From JAHFHB01 sp964393875 (GTDB taxonomy: Bacteria; Omnitrophota; Omnitrophia; Omnitrophales; Aquincolibacteriaceae), in NCBI GenBank assembly GCA_964393875.1, contig CAYMUZ010000081.1:1-20503 (forward strand): a DNA stretch of 20,503 nucleotides, written 5' to 3'. Of this stretch, positions 11,701 to 14,648 are shown one piece after another. Position 1 is the stretch's first letter; each line of letters starts with the position of its first letter. Below the pieces are notes generated by a model. That model saw only the letters and a list, made by a program, of their open reading frames with translations, had not been told where the DNA came from and did not search any database. The position numbers and the translations under genes were made by a program.

Positions 11701-13890
11701 AGATTTGAGCAGTTCATAGAAACTTTGCGTGGTCAGCCGGCCGCCGGAGACGAGCGTGCGGAGCTCTTCAAAAAAATGGTCCGCCTTTGAGAAGGAAACG
11801 TTCTCTGTTTTATTTTTCACGGAGTCCGTGAGTTCATCAAAGAAATGTGTGTACTGCGCCGCTTTCTCTAATTGATTTTTTTTGGCAAGATTACGCAGGA
11901 CTGCATCGCGCCAGTTTTTAAGAAGCATCGGGTTGCGCGACTCCACAGAAGCAGTCTTCCATAGGGGCGATTCATGCCTGTTTTGCAGGGCCCCTACAAG
12001 CGATTGCGAAGCAAGGCTTTTCGGCGGCAGGTCCAAAGGCGAGGATGACACGCCAAGCAATTGATCGCGCACGTAGCGCACAAAGGCTTTGTAAACGCTG
12101 ACCTTCCCGTTCTCAACATTGAAATAACTGCGCCACGAAACGCGGCCCTGCATTTCATCCGCATACGCCGTTTTTTCAGGTACCCCGTTCAGATGCGGCA
12201 TGACCAGCGCATACGAAATGCCCTTTTCTTTCAGCCGCTGCATCAAGCCCTGAGCATGAAAACCTCCGACCACGAGCATGGCGGAATGCTGCGGTGTGCC
12301 CGAGTTCATGCGCCGCAGTAAGTTTTTCAGGAAAGCCTCATCGCGCTTTTGCGCATTCTCGTAAAAGTCAAAGTGGGTTTTGAACATCGCCGGCAATTCA
12401 AGATTCAAAGTGCGCAGGGATTCCGATCGCGTCACGAGGGACCGCAGCAAGCCCAGTCCGGTCTTTGAAGAAGAATCGGCCCAGTTTTGCGATGCCGATA
12501 AAACCGATACGCGGGTTTTGTCGTCGGAAAAAACAACTCCTGTTCTTCCCTCTACCGGCCGAACGCCTTCAAGCAGCGGAATTTCCGTGCCTGCTCTTCT
12601 GAGCACCGCTTCCTGCGATTGCCACCCCACAATCCACGATTTCAACTGCTGCCATTCTTTGCGCGAAAGCTCCAGTTTATTGAGCTTTTCAAAAAGCGCG
12701 AGCATGGCGCCTTCTTGATCCAGCGCGCGCTCGGCGTCGCTGCGATAAAGGAATTCTTTGACCTGCATCACGTAGCGCTCAAATTCATCGAGAAATTTCG
12801 TGCCTTCCATGTCGCGGATTTTCTTTTGATCACCGACGATGCGTGTCAGGACGTCGCGCATTACGGATTTATCTTTTTCAGGTAGAGGCAGCCTGCTTTG
12901 CAGGGCCCCTACAGAAGAGGCCATGGGCAGCACTGGTTTTTGGGTTTGAATGAATTCTTTCAGGAACAGGGCAAAAGCCTGAACTGAAATCTGCCCGGTC
13001 TGAAATGCCTGGTACTGTCCGCTGAATTCTTTTTTTTGTTTGGACGTAAGCGCCGCTTGATTCCTATCCGCTTTTATTTTCTCAGCGATGGCGCCTACTT
13101 GACCTTCGTCATCATTATTTTGGTCTGAGCCTTCGCGCGACATAGCCTTCAGCATGGCCTCCAGCTGCGAACCCGCATCAGGCGCCCGTAGGGCCGCAAG
13201 GGCTTTCAGGATGACTGCCAGATCTGCATGGTTTTGTTCAAAATTCCGAAGTGCTTCCGTCACCTTTAACAGCTCAGGTGAAAAAACCTTTTGCTCACGC
13301 TCACTTAAATCTTTGTTCCAGTCGGTTAAAGCGGTGCCGTTATTGACCTGGTTCTTGACCGAGCCCAGGTAGAGTTCAAGGCCCTGCTCATAAAGCGGCC
13401 AATCTTCCACACCGGCATACACGGCATGCTCATGACCAAACACGGCAGCGGCCGTTCCGCCGGTCATCTCCCCTTTATCAAAGAACGACTCGAAAAGCTC
13501 ATGCAAGCGCTTCGTATCCGGAAAGCTTCTGAATACTTCCGTATCCAGATCCTCCGCCGCGCCTTCAAGACCTGTGATCGCCACGCCATACTGATTCTGA
13601 AAGCGCTCTATCAGTTTCTGAAGATTCCGCTGAGCTTCCGGAATAGCATGCGCGTCTTGCAGAATGAGAACCGTTTGACTTGTATTTCCCTTAAAAAACT
13701 CTTCGATCCGGCCCATTTCTTTGGGGATTTGAATGCGGCTGACTTCAAGCGGAAGACTGGCTTTCAAATTCAATCCTGAAACTGCTGCGGGCTGCTGAGC
13801 AGCCCAACTTTCAGGGAGCTGAAAGTTCGTGGTGATAAAAGCGATCAAGATTGCTAATGCTATGATTTGATTTTTTTTGATTACTTTCAT
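1756..13890 (-). CDS. Giant exported modular protein delimited by [RK]-S-E-[MV]-R motifs (4044 aa)
   Basis: One uninterrupted frame runs from ATG 13890 to TAA 1756. Residues 1-30 form a Sec signal peptide: lysine-rich start, hydrophobic core at about 8-23, probable cleavage after S-W-A. Eleven motifs [R/K]-S-E-[M/V]-R split the rest into 12 blocks starting at residues 1, 758, 1069, 1245, 1753, 2079, 2483, 2940, 3125, 3339, 3396 and 3721. The blocks show no obvious mutual similarity, and several resemble separate known folds (see block entries). Residues about 1100-1220 and 3140-3310 are antisense to plausible plus-strand genes. Proline-rich and palindrome-derived linkers often flank the motifs. 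I do not recognise the whole protein. A polyprotein cut at the motifs, a very large cell-envelope protein, and a set of fused former genes are all possible. The frame itself is certain; translation as one chain is inferred. A TTGACA-type promoter precedes it; the ribosome-binding site is weak. Confidence 0.75.
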   Translation of the reverse strand: MKVIKKNQIIALAILIAFITTNFQLPESWAAQQPAAVSGLNLKASLPLEVSRIQIPKEMGRIEEFFKGNTSQTVLILQDAHAIPEAQRNLQKLIERFQNQYGVAITGLEGAAEDLDTEVFRSFPDTKRLHELFESFFDKGEMTGGTAAAVFGHEHAVYAGVEDWPLYEQGLELYLGSVKNQVNNGTALTDWNKDLSEREQKVFSPELLKVTEALRNFEQNHADLAVILKALAALRAPDAGSQLEAMLKAMSREGSDQNNDDEGQVGAIAEKIKADRNQAALTSKQKKEFSGQYQAFQTGQISVQAFALFLKEFIQTQKPVLPMASSVGALQSRLPLPEKDKSVMRDVLTRIVGDQKKIRDMEGTKFLDEFERYVMQVKEFLYRSDAERALDQEGAMLALFEKLNKLELSRKEWQQLKSWIVGWQSQEAVLRRAGTEIPLLEGVRPVEGRTGVVFSDDKTRVSVLSASQNWADSSSKTGLGLLRSLVTRSESLRTLNLELPAMFKTHFDFYENAQKRDEAFLKNLLRRMNSGTPQHSAMLVVGGFHAQGLMQRLKEKGISYALVMPHLNGVPEKTAYADEMQGRVSWRSYFNVENGKVSVYKAFVRYVRDQLLGVSSSPLDLPPKSLASQSLVGALQNRHESPLWKTASVESRNPMLLKNWRDAVLRNLAKKNQLEKAAQYTHFFDELTDSVKNKTENVSFSKADHFFEELRTLVSGGRLTTQSFYELLKSVQDGAGLRGIPTATVVAGAVSTTLAAKSEMRASLLGLIPPVDNSRMPRGKYLPLSQSMGTGRFVSFPLDQQVPMRGGRLSDEMDLAIGADLDGLNDVSVENQRNREEIFSRIESTLLTSPDQEKRYEAFVTLINVKEDRRALADWKFDERRTELLRHALFDPYGKIRRFVGVVIGPGSVAKLDLNLFLTWLKQADQYLPPGGDSLVDPRMPAKSYSPLLQREFGKEAILWALAEHMHFEPWQSNFLPVFNQALEEEREILKAGRPGAESQAPISVSLRRMLARIVTRHPDILVEGLLKNSSQYGFQAQILERLLPFVPNANDPLTAWVYAPVLARASRSEMRATLLGLAQKVPASAGGDVSGGFQFRSPKGPAGRAQSELRAIQMAWGASFRSALALGGKRAAEIVKNMASITAPIDRMNPLYRMKNPLARANTNVSLHVSNNVREITSLRSLVKKLFIVNPLSLVEIIKALYKIVNLFFIKTNILFTPTKVALSQERRASSQPAKERALPSAKSEMRSPEPSTPGTGIEKYLDRFKNQTLLRNDRIRAANKIGNVLRNLERKKNPLYERTRAQVMLELVALYNQPAIDIAGLRGVLIEQIAEFGIPLDQSRALLLAVLTNSETPAVVLVEGVAALERRLSSAAFESLPEDIFTALTQLLLHANRSVLIWTLGYFKSLIRVVGARPQLLTAFESSELEKIKRAIPGLKQKADTRPQSEFSRAELYQIYLDIREQKQSSQELLADLFKEHRVVLMGTHNFAGRSFSQNLVDDMNHLAENGWLTHLILPLPEKFSDLFLKAIEAGNATELFKALQSAVDLSLFGLRSTPEEVSRFIHLIRQLSPEITIEFYPEALMDAGESGKVQLAIKIRDLLAQNPKARLLLYSDHNDTVRKTSEEQAQPGLLASKLLLMLDARTRRQVAFVTEETKTEWQMGGSTIGHNLRELLDLGHIPGFGLQLSDSATLGERVLDGRNPTPLREAVDALIFRTADSGNDDDSEMPEIFPPAHTLPLPIFAPGIKSGYRSEVRVDVDVLEEWRRNLRNPEELVRLIGNIQPDLTTQQFRRAVREFFPDAVDSPELFLSALLTEVMFRTPGKRQAIGDLERILTDLRWGRFKAMGRAYLTLHAWVKKPGYLNAEAYAKIRPPLLVQMILGALIGFLLSRVWVSLVKNLDAFRASVFGIGAGMLVAIMCNYEQTFGWLFAVLLNDPGDITKDPSDLSPAFLDDVDRLLFSQDFESVDSLELGRALTAGLEKFGIKPDERETKRRAFYLLHSMQSALWLRQAQSSKDNRKEIENVFSEKYESVYRLIARTLGAKNIREHTVFRKLFPKDILKSELSKEAAKRAGPGARSEVRTARFVPQESGFEIVQNAASAREKSLADIQKTLLALIQRIVSEGRRDDPLLAIQENLAGIGWIQLDEPIFDRLDVILRGLLSAHPGQEGETYLEDILQTWFQKSPKDIGEIQNIHIERLSGKSQQTELKGQQHRLVVKIEVVFKDKSRAVFSATTDADKKGGTTPEYENLKTIRKYPERSPVQELLGYVSPARGGPVLFKSYVEGPTVLAELRKTRRQYKTPTMQESEFEKTAVLLGETLGRLYARLSVIPGDLDNLENIVVSRVDRESPLAVVIDLEGDVTGKVMRDSSRVHMPMLMRDALSDGDLLFRLSAYRLLKILGRFYLNTGNLKSVTPFLDALRKNLAMGLGDQGLADEKLRNVLQAAQEIKSGSDDFYKYTLQPQAQKVKRAMARWAAIRGFRSEVRSVSEFISGKEIQQAVSYRAGVQRMLARAVRTSRDDSSFKEVDSHQRGRDAVKTTINRFTEAVQTASETMRTKVLGENIISNIRGNIAHAKIAVESVGAGKVLVTTLIPTVETEAMGILIFSFSDLNEREHPETEHFIGYVMYGRQPDSVVQVGFDIFPAYRRDENGHRAADFEPGIIFKTALALLADEFKPQRFILNTEEQIAKSKMGNATKNAVFYLRQGFYPEAAQREADELLARVLRPKKALLSAEDTAGLLSSSFEPLWILPINPVRLEVRQTPADSYFELVKKPQQQAERNDLIFEIEGAPDSPGLKDLRVVMLRSIILYGQIPDPHYFLLTFDRNDGRLLAKASLAFRRAEDGEYEVRAPDLEAVVPGKGSMARTIELLLKTGVIGRWYSAGHRSGDAIPMYDRLELRGLWVTEVGEHGDTLKLVKLPLGVRPTGNFKAFSLSEVTRSEVRSQKQEPQTMDEADARRAIADLRKGKSREVERLIEIIVANEQDDFYSGMSAALFKINLERRVRLALANVYGLTPSSLSNPRDGWPLFIVPEGSYLLGSAYWVNSLNTAEVVQISTFDGKGMVADFLAKRFEKNSPNRKAMLTFLANFVDAAYFNAESAPLQERRASRRPQEGQASPNSPEARSEMRSPEPGTPGTPGTGTEMRKEKSRGLFEGQVAVHMGQLSGGDAAGRIKNFDSKKAAVFSHVQNNAFFNLNRLFNFSGLKAYVKGIRFGVIIDFHNLFSLLPISGNQENIIFLVRINNFQQSIIELFFGQSPLSETVNGIIGIGDGLLDLFASHRPFAYSLEDMFRILIRHAKHIIELFLKINKKMILLNDPRVLKGGPNGSPEKRALPAPTRSEMRASTEGDKVTEALFEAWGLFEPLRNAAGNSAFAQAMAQLQNEPGTSSTGTEEMRSEMRSLFSRREFLKTALSAAAASTLEGSPAAIVNAAQSVVGNHAVVKKVSLTVRTVEGWEARWNALNEIRMMGSLRGKPVAHAELLERLEITDVSEWAGLIPTDDLPAPYQKTYRGHVQALVRAIRFSEFIGRLSAERGYGKELLASVETGLNQKELDPGTGNPVRMSVMTADRSAGLSGKTRPMAEFLYEHFSGVDGWEKLFESDEAMDLLLNNFIKIIGRNKEMRRDLEKYRAKRKTREFKREELEKALHKKKVALEVLEDYRRGLLNFAGFRDPRTLLDELDDAKAELTKEIRADSTALAKLTAESQSRQGMESAVARRSAKSEMRAVPHPKANESIIEAQQALAKLGPALAKYLFEREPVTDAELRAWAEQGTLVVRQLGESEFEAFVREQMAMSQRTQNDTNAVSVPGTVQVSPQIADFSMQRVLKNFSATRPANTPDLSVTLGFDLAGEEPALKQVLGQPVVQSLVERGLISQEMDMSVLRSVKGINLSTFNAPRFGNQRNMGTDNPFVFILTHAKQKLGIKKFAAALERTNGAAAGNLDKETFFNGVSDLVEILAGAVASGVKEIASAEDLKNPLNQSKIKAELLRRLFASDLEASELKESAKRQLFKFEQDENGISLQVDRSILFRIITEVYAKQAVSSAA
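2731..3705 (-). other. Giant ORF block 11 (residues 3396-3720), opens with a Tat signal
   Basis: Directly after the junction motif comes S-R-R-E-F-L-K (3403-3409), an exact twin-arginine consensus. It is followed by the alanine-rich hydrophobic stretch T-A-L-S-A-A-A-A-S and a plausible cleavage region. If translation began at the Met of the motif (ATG at 3699), the product would have a textbook Tat signal peptide. The remainder is charged and helical, with a lysine/glutamate-rich coiled-coil-like stretch around 3590-3650. No family is recognised for the mature part. Confidence 0.6.
3994..4227 (+). CDS. DUF4258 family protein, antisense inside the giant ORF
   Basis: The small protein reads Y-T-K-H-I-L-Q-R-I-G-E-R-A-M-T-R-E-Q-I-E-Q-T-V-style at its start, and ends with L-K-V-V-Y and F-L-I-T-A-Y-W. 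These are the characteristic H-A-x-x-R-x-x-E-R and V-V-Y...V-I-T-V-Y features of DUF4258, often coupled with DUF2283 and suspected to be toxin-like. Starts at 3994 (77 aa) or 4003 (74 aa) are possible; 4003 gives the more family-like N-terminus. A -10-like GATAAT (3988-3993) abuts the first ATG, with only a weak -35 (TTATTA, 3965-3970), so the transcript would be almost leaderless. It lies wholly within block 9 of the giant ORF, on the other strand and in codon register with it. Three bases separate its stop from the next gene. Confidence 0.8.
   Translation: MLSMPYQYTKHILQRIGERAMTREQIEQTVANPDYAVHSFGERRLAEKQFYDRLLKVVYSHQEDNIFLITAYWQEGE
4231..4446 (+). CDS. DUF2283 family protein, antisense inside the giant ORF
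   Basis: This 71-residue protein starts M-K-I-D-Y-D-A-E-A-D-A-L-Y-I and continues I-V-L-D-M-A-E-D-G-S-L-F-G-I-E-I-L-D-A, the unmistakable pattern of DUF2283 (COG5428). A strong ribosome-binding site AGGAGGG (4214-4220) precedes the ATG. DUF4258 and DUF2283 genes commonly form a two-gene unit, regarded as toxin-antitoxin-like; which partner is the antitoxin is not certain. The pair is transcribed against the giant ORF, whose reading frame nonetheless stays open through it. No terminator is visible after the stop; the sequence passes directly into a boundary repeat shared with 10114-10215. Confidence 0.88.
   Translation: MKIDYDAEADALYICFQPGKVKQSIQIKEGIVLDMAEDGSLFGIEILDATRRIPAAELTHMDGNLPLKKAS
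4466..4585 (-). repeat. Boundary repeat copy 2, next to the DUF4258-DUF2283 cassette
   Basis: This is an imperfect duplicate of 10114-10215, with a 24-base exact core (4495-4518 equals 10135-10158). On the giant frame it encodes Q-E-R-R-A-S-R-R-P, then the junction S-E-M-R-S-P-E-P, then P-G-T-P-G-T-P-G-T-G-T-E. It contains GCGGGC/GCCCGC and GGTACC palindromic pieces. It borders the right end of the plus-strand DUF2283 gene. Confidence 0.75.
4519..5073 (-). other. Giant ORF block 8 (residues 2940-3124), unknown
   Basis: This 185-residue block opens S-E-V-R-S-Q-K-Q-E-P. It has a helical first half with D-A-D-A-R-R-A-I-A-D-L, then a region with F-I-V-P-E-G-S-Y-L-L-G-S-A-Y-W that looks like a compact alpha/beta domain. 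It ends in a low-complexity R/P/S-rich linker belonging to the boundary repeat. No family is recognised. Confidence 0.4.
5074..6444 (-). other. Giant ORF block 7 (residues 2483-2939), acetyltransferase-like
   Basis: Residues about 2600-2715 have the strand-helix order of a GNAT N-acetyltransferase: hydrophobic strands (M-G-I-L-I-F-S-F-S, F-I-G-Y-V-M-Y-G), V-G-F-D-I-F-P-A-Y-R-R before a long helix, then K-N-A-V-F-Y-L-R-Q-G-F-Y-P, which resembles the usual N..A...Y.k.GF motif. A second region at about 2840-2925 (L-A-K-A-S-L-A-F, G-K-G-S-M-A-R-T-I-E-L-L-L) could be a further copy. The acetyl-CoA pyrophosphate loop Q/R-x-x-G-x-G/A is not clear, so activity is uncertain. The assignment rests on pattern only. 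Confidence 0.4.
6445..7656 (-). other. Giant ORF block 6 (residues 2079-2482), kinase-like fold
   Basis: The block has the motif order of aminoglycoside-phosphotransferase/protein-kinase-like enzymes. A strand R-L-V-V-K-I-E-V-V-F lies near 2215-2225. Then come P-E-Y-E-N-L-K (about 2246-2252), F-K-S-Y-V-E-G-P-T as a hinge (about 2280-2288), a helix G-E-T-L-G-R-L-Y-A-R-L, the catalytic-loop-like G-D-L-D-N-L-E-N-I-V-V (2333-2343) and the metal-binding-like V-V-I-D-L-E-G (2354-2360). The usual His before G-D is Pro here, and no glycine-rich loop is obvious. Substrate unknown. The fold assignment is an inference from motifs; it could be an inactive pseudokinase. Confidence 0.5.
7657..8634 (-). other. 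Giant ORF block 5 (residues 1753-2078), two transmembrane helices
   Basis: The block opens S-E-V-R-V-D-V-D-V-L-E-E-W. Two strongly hydrophobic segments at about 1874-1892 and 1906-1933 (rich in L, I, G, A, W) should cross the membrane as a hairpin, followed by L-L-N-D-P-G-D-I-T. The surrounding soluble parts are helical. The L-L-N-D-P codons form a 17-base exact repeat with position 3940. No family is recognised. If the N-terminal signal exports the chain, these helices would anchor it midway. Confidence 0.5.
8635..10158 (-). other. Giant ORF block 4 (residues 1245-1752), helical plus alpha/beta domain
   Basis: The first ~190 residues are helical with repeat-like L/A spacing (HEAT- or ARM-like). 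From about residue 1450 an alpha/beta region begins with R-V-V-L-M-G-T-H-N-F, followed by L-T-H-L-I-L-P-L, I-T-I-E-F-Y-P-E-A-L-M-D and A-R-L-L-L-Y-S-D-H-N-D-T. The scattered G-T-H, E and H-N-D positions recall ChaN/TraB-like or erythromycin-esterase-like domains, which also fits block 1. This is a weak pattern-based suggestion. It ends in a D/E-rich and proline-rich linker before the next motif. Confidence 0.4.
10114..10215 (-). repeat. Boundary repeat copy 1, next to the small membrane-gene cassette
   Basis: This is an imperfect duplicate of 4466-4585 with a 24-base exact core at 10135-10158. On the giant frame it encodes Q-E-R-R-A-S-S-Q-P, then S-E-M-R-S-P-E-P-S-T-P-G-T-G. On the plus strand it ends about 55 bases before the -35 box of the small-gene promoter at 10271. 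Confidence 0.75.
10271..10299 (+). promoter_or_regulatory. Near-consensus sigma70 promoter inside the giant ORF
   Basis: TTGACT (10271-10276), a 17-base spacer and TATAAT (10294-10299) give eleven of twelve consensus bases. It points away from the giant ORF's direction and would start a transcript about 20 bases ahead of the ATG at 10325. The surrounding AT-rich stretch (about 10235-10300) differs from the GC-richer flanks. Confidence 0.8.
10325..10552 (+). CDS. Small two-helix membrane protein, antisense inside the giant ORF
   Basis: This 75-residue protein starts M-K-S-F-F-T-R-D-R-R-E-V-I and has two hydrophobic segments, about residues 25-43 and 45-63 (F-V-L-A-L-A-S-G-F-F and G-A-V-M-L-A-M-F-F). 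They are separated by a short charged turn R-Y-N-G-F-I-R and followed by a basic tail. AAGGGG (10312-10317) lies 7 bases ahead of the ATG, and a near-consensus promoter lies upstream, so expression is likely. I do not recognise a family. It sits on the strand opposite block 3 of the giant ORF, out of codon register with it, and its stop overlaps the next ORF by 11 bases. A small toxin, holin-like peptide or transporter accessory subunit are all possible; none is shown. Confidence 0.7.
   Translation: MKSFFTRDRREVISRTLFETWRLTFVLALASGFFIRYNGFIRSIGAVMLAMFFTISAALFPPSAKADRKEAPHAI
10542..10640 (+). CDS. Very small single-helix membrane peptide (32 aa)
   Basis: The ATG at 10542 follows AAAGGAAG (10528-10535) at good spacing and lies within the end of the preceding gene, so the two are likely translationally coupled. 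The peptide begins M-P-F-E-L-L-A-V-P-I-V-L-G-L-L-A-L-L and closes with a polar, basic tail (H-L-K-H-R-R-P-H). This is one hydrophobic helix with a positively charged end, as in small accessory subunits of membrane complexes or hydrophobic peptides of toxin type. No family is recognised, and the evidence is the start signals, the overlap and the clear hydrophobic pattern. Confidence 0.55.
   Translation: MPFELLAVPIVLGLLALLGIGIENHLKHRRPH
10687..11619 (-). other. Giant ORF block 2 (residues 758-1068), helical block
   Basis: The block opens S-E-M-R-A-S-L-L-G-L-I-P. A proline/glycine-rich lead (about 765-810) precedes a helical region with R-R-E-E/L-L-R-H-A-L-F-D-P-Y-G-K-I-R-R-F-V-G-V-V-type patterns, reminiscent of HEAT-like repeats. 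There is no catalytic motif that I can recognise. The next block opens with the related S-E-M-R-A-T-L-L-G-L. Confidence 0.4.
11961..11998. repeat. GTAGGGGC-type palindromic element inside the giant ORF (copy A)
   Basis: Arms TAGGGGC (11962-11968) and GCCCCTAC (11990-11997) enclose an inner CCTG/CAGG hairpin. The copy is read in the giant frame as V-G-A-L-Q-N-R-H-E from residue 632, flanked by linker-like S/P-rich sequence. Confidence 0.8.
12882..12912. repeat. GTAGGGGC-type palindromic element inside the giant ORF (copy B)
   Basis: GTAGAGGC (12882-12889) pairs with GCCCCTAC (12905-12912) around CCTGC-TTT-GCAGG. It is read as V-G-A-L-Q-S-R-L-P-L-P from residue 327, the same frame and orientation as copy A, and lacks the ATTCATG part of the other copies. 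Confidence 0.75.
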
Positions 13891-13908
13891 GTGTAGAAGA
13901 ATCTCTTT

Positions 13909-13938
13909 ATAAGTTTCTGATTAAAGTCTACCTGTCAA
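13909..13938 (-). promoter_or_regulatory. Candidate promoter of the giant ORF
   Basis: On the minus strand TTGACA (plus 13933-13938) is followed after 18 bases by ACTTAT (plus 13909-13914). The expected start is about 10 bases upstream of the ATG at 13890. The -35 is perfect but the -10 is weak, and only a poor ribosome-binding site (AAGAGA) is visible. Confidence 0.45.
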
Positions 13939-13978
13939 TTAGCTGAAAATCAAGGCAGAATCCATTAAAGTTTTCATC

Positions 13979-14007
13979 TATAACTCGTTTAAATTAAATG
14001 AGTTATA
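13979..14007. promoter_or_regulatory. AT-rich palindrome, possible operator
   Basis: The arms TATAACTC (13979-13986) and GAGTTATA (14000-14007) continue inward through TTTAA/TTAAA, so almost all 29 bases are symmetric, with one G-T mismatch pair. It lies about 40 bases upstream of the -35 box of the giant ORF. Its symmetry and AT-rich centre fit a binding site for a dimeric regulator; it has no T tract and sits in no transcript end. Confidence 0.5.
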
Positions 14008-14049
14008 CAACTCAATTTTTACACTTTTTTTGAGCATTCCTTCTCCCCA

Positions 14050-14170
14050 TGCCGAAACCCCACTAGTACCTCGTCAACCTTAAAGCTATCAGTAGTGACC
14101 TTTAATTAGAATGACGTGTACAGTACCGTGTTCCCCCAAATTTTAAATTGACACGGCACTAGTTTCGGCA
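14050..14170. repeat. Inverted-repeat-bounded remnant, possible MITE
   Basis: TGCCGAAAC (14050-14058) is mirrored by a TTTCGGCA end (14163-14170), and each end adjoins a CACTAGT (14061-14067 and 14157-14163). The roughly 100 bases between encode nothing evident. The internal AAATTTGGGGGAACAC-like stretch (minus strand) resembles REP-type sequence. It may be a decayed miniature mobile element; no target duplication was identified. Confidence 0.4.
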
Positions 14171-14298
14171 CGCTCACGCGGCACTGACAGCCTCGTCTTC
14201 GCAGGGGGAAGAAGTTCAGGATGAGGGGGGTTGAGGTGGCTTGATTTTATTTTATCGGTCGTCTGGGAAAAAGCCACACAAAATACCCTCCCTTTCCG

Positions 14299-14327
14299 TT
14301 GACAAGGCGTGCTGTCTTCAAGATAAT
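14299..14327 (+). promoter_or_regulatory. Strong promoter of the ATP synthase operon
   Basis: A perfect TTGACA (14299-14304), a 17-base spacer and GATAAT (14322-14327) match the sigma70 consensus at eleven of twelve positions. The transcript would begin near 14334, about 60 bases ahead of the first operon gene. Confidence 0.8.
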
Positions 14328-14393
14328 ACAAACTCCTCACGTTCCAACCCAAGATAGTTTCAAGGGTTACGTGTTAACATTGCTAGGGGCCGA

Positions 14394-14648
14394 GTGCCGA
14401 ATTCGGAAAAAGATTCGTATAAATTTTTGTGGATGCTTGGGGCGGCCGTGATGCTTCCCTTAATCCTCTTGTGCGGGCCTTTAGCAGGTTATGTTTTAGG
14501 GCGTTGGGGAGTTAAGCATCTCGGCCTTCCGGGTGCCGCGCTTCCTGTCCTGATCGGTCTTGGCATCGCAGCCTCGGCCATTCAAAGTTTTAAACTCATT
14601 AAGCAGATTCAACAATCAGATTCGGATAAAAACAGCGGCCATGGCTGA
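14394..14648 (+). CDS. AtpZ/AtpI-like ATP synthase accessory membrane protein
   Basis: This 84-residue protein has two membrane helices, about residues 9-33 (F-L-W-M-L-G-A-A-V-M-L-P) and 46-65 (L-P-V-L-I-G-L-G-I-A). Between them lies G-P-L-A-G-Y-V-L-G-R-W, the signature of the AtpZ/ATPase_gene1 family (COG5336). Such proteins precede atpB in many operons and are implicated in c-ring assembly or Mg2+/Ca2+ movement; the exact role is unsettled. The start is a GTG with AGGGG (14385-14389) at short spacing. The last 8 bases overlap the start of atpB, indicating translational coupling. AtpI and AtpZ are hard to tell apart by eye, so I give no symbol. Confidence 0.8.
   Translation: MPNSEKDSYKFLWMLGAAVMLPLILLCGPLAGYVLGRWGVKHLGLPGAALPVLIGLGIAASAIQSFKLIKQIQQSDSDKNSGHG

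Larger units (their letters stand above)
11620..13890 (-). other. Giant ORF block 1 (residues 1-757), Sec-exported ChaN/TraB-like domain
   Basis: After the signal peptide (1-30), strand V-L-I-L-Q-D-A-H (74-81) is followed by A-Q-R-N-L-Q-K-L-I and I-T-G-L-E-G-A (105-111). Late in the block comes M-L-V-V-G-G-F-H-A-Q-G (538-548), leading to Y-A-L-V-M-P-H-L. This order of a D-A-H strand, a G-L-E-G strand and a late G-G-F-H motif resembles ChaN-like and TraB/GumN-like domains of exported proteins. Function unknown. Two palindromic elements are built in as V-G-A-L-Q-[S/N]-R linkers, at residues 327 and 632. Confidence 0.5.
13891..14393. other. 503-bp divergent intergenic region
   Basis: This gap separates the giant ORF (leftward) from the ATP synthase operon (rightward). 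From left to right it holds the giant ORF's promoter, a 29-base AT-rich palindrome (13979-14007), an inverted-repeat-bounded segment (14050-14170), a GC-rich stretch (14171-14290) in which I see nothing, and the atp promoter (14299-14327). I see no convincing gene here. Confidence 0.7.

Noticed and set aside
14143..14352. 69-codon minus-strand ORF in the intergenic region
   Set aside because: It overlaps the atp promoter and the inverted-repeat element, has no start signal and looks like chance coding.
14560..14640. Longer start for atpB
   Set aside because: It would translate 81 bases inside the preceding gene without homology; the ATG at 14641 fits family length.
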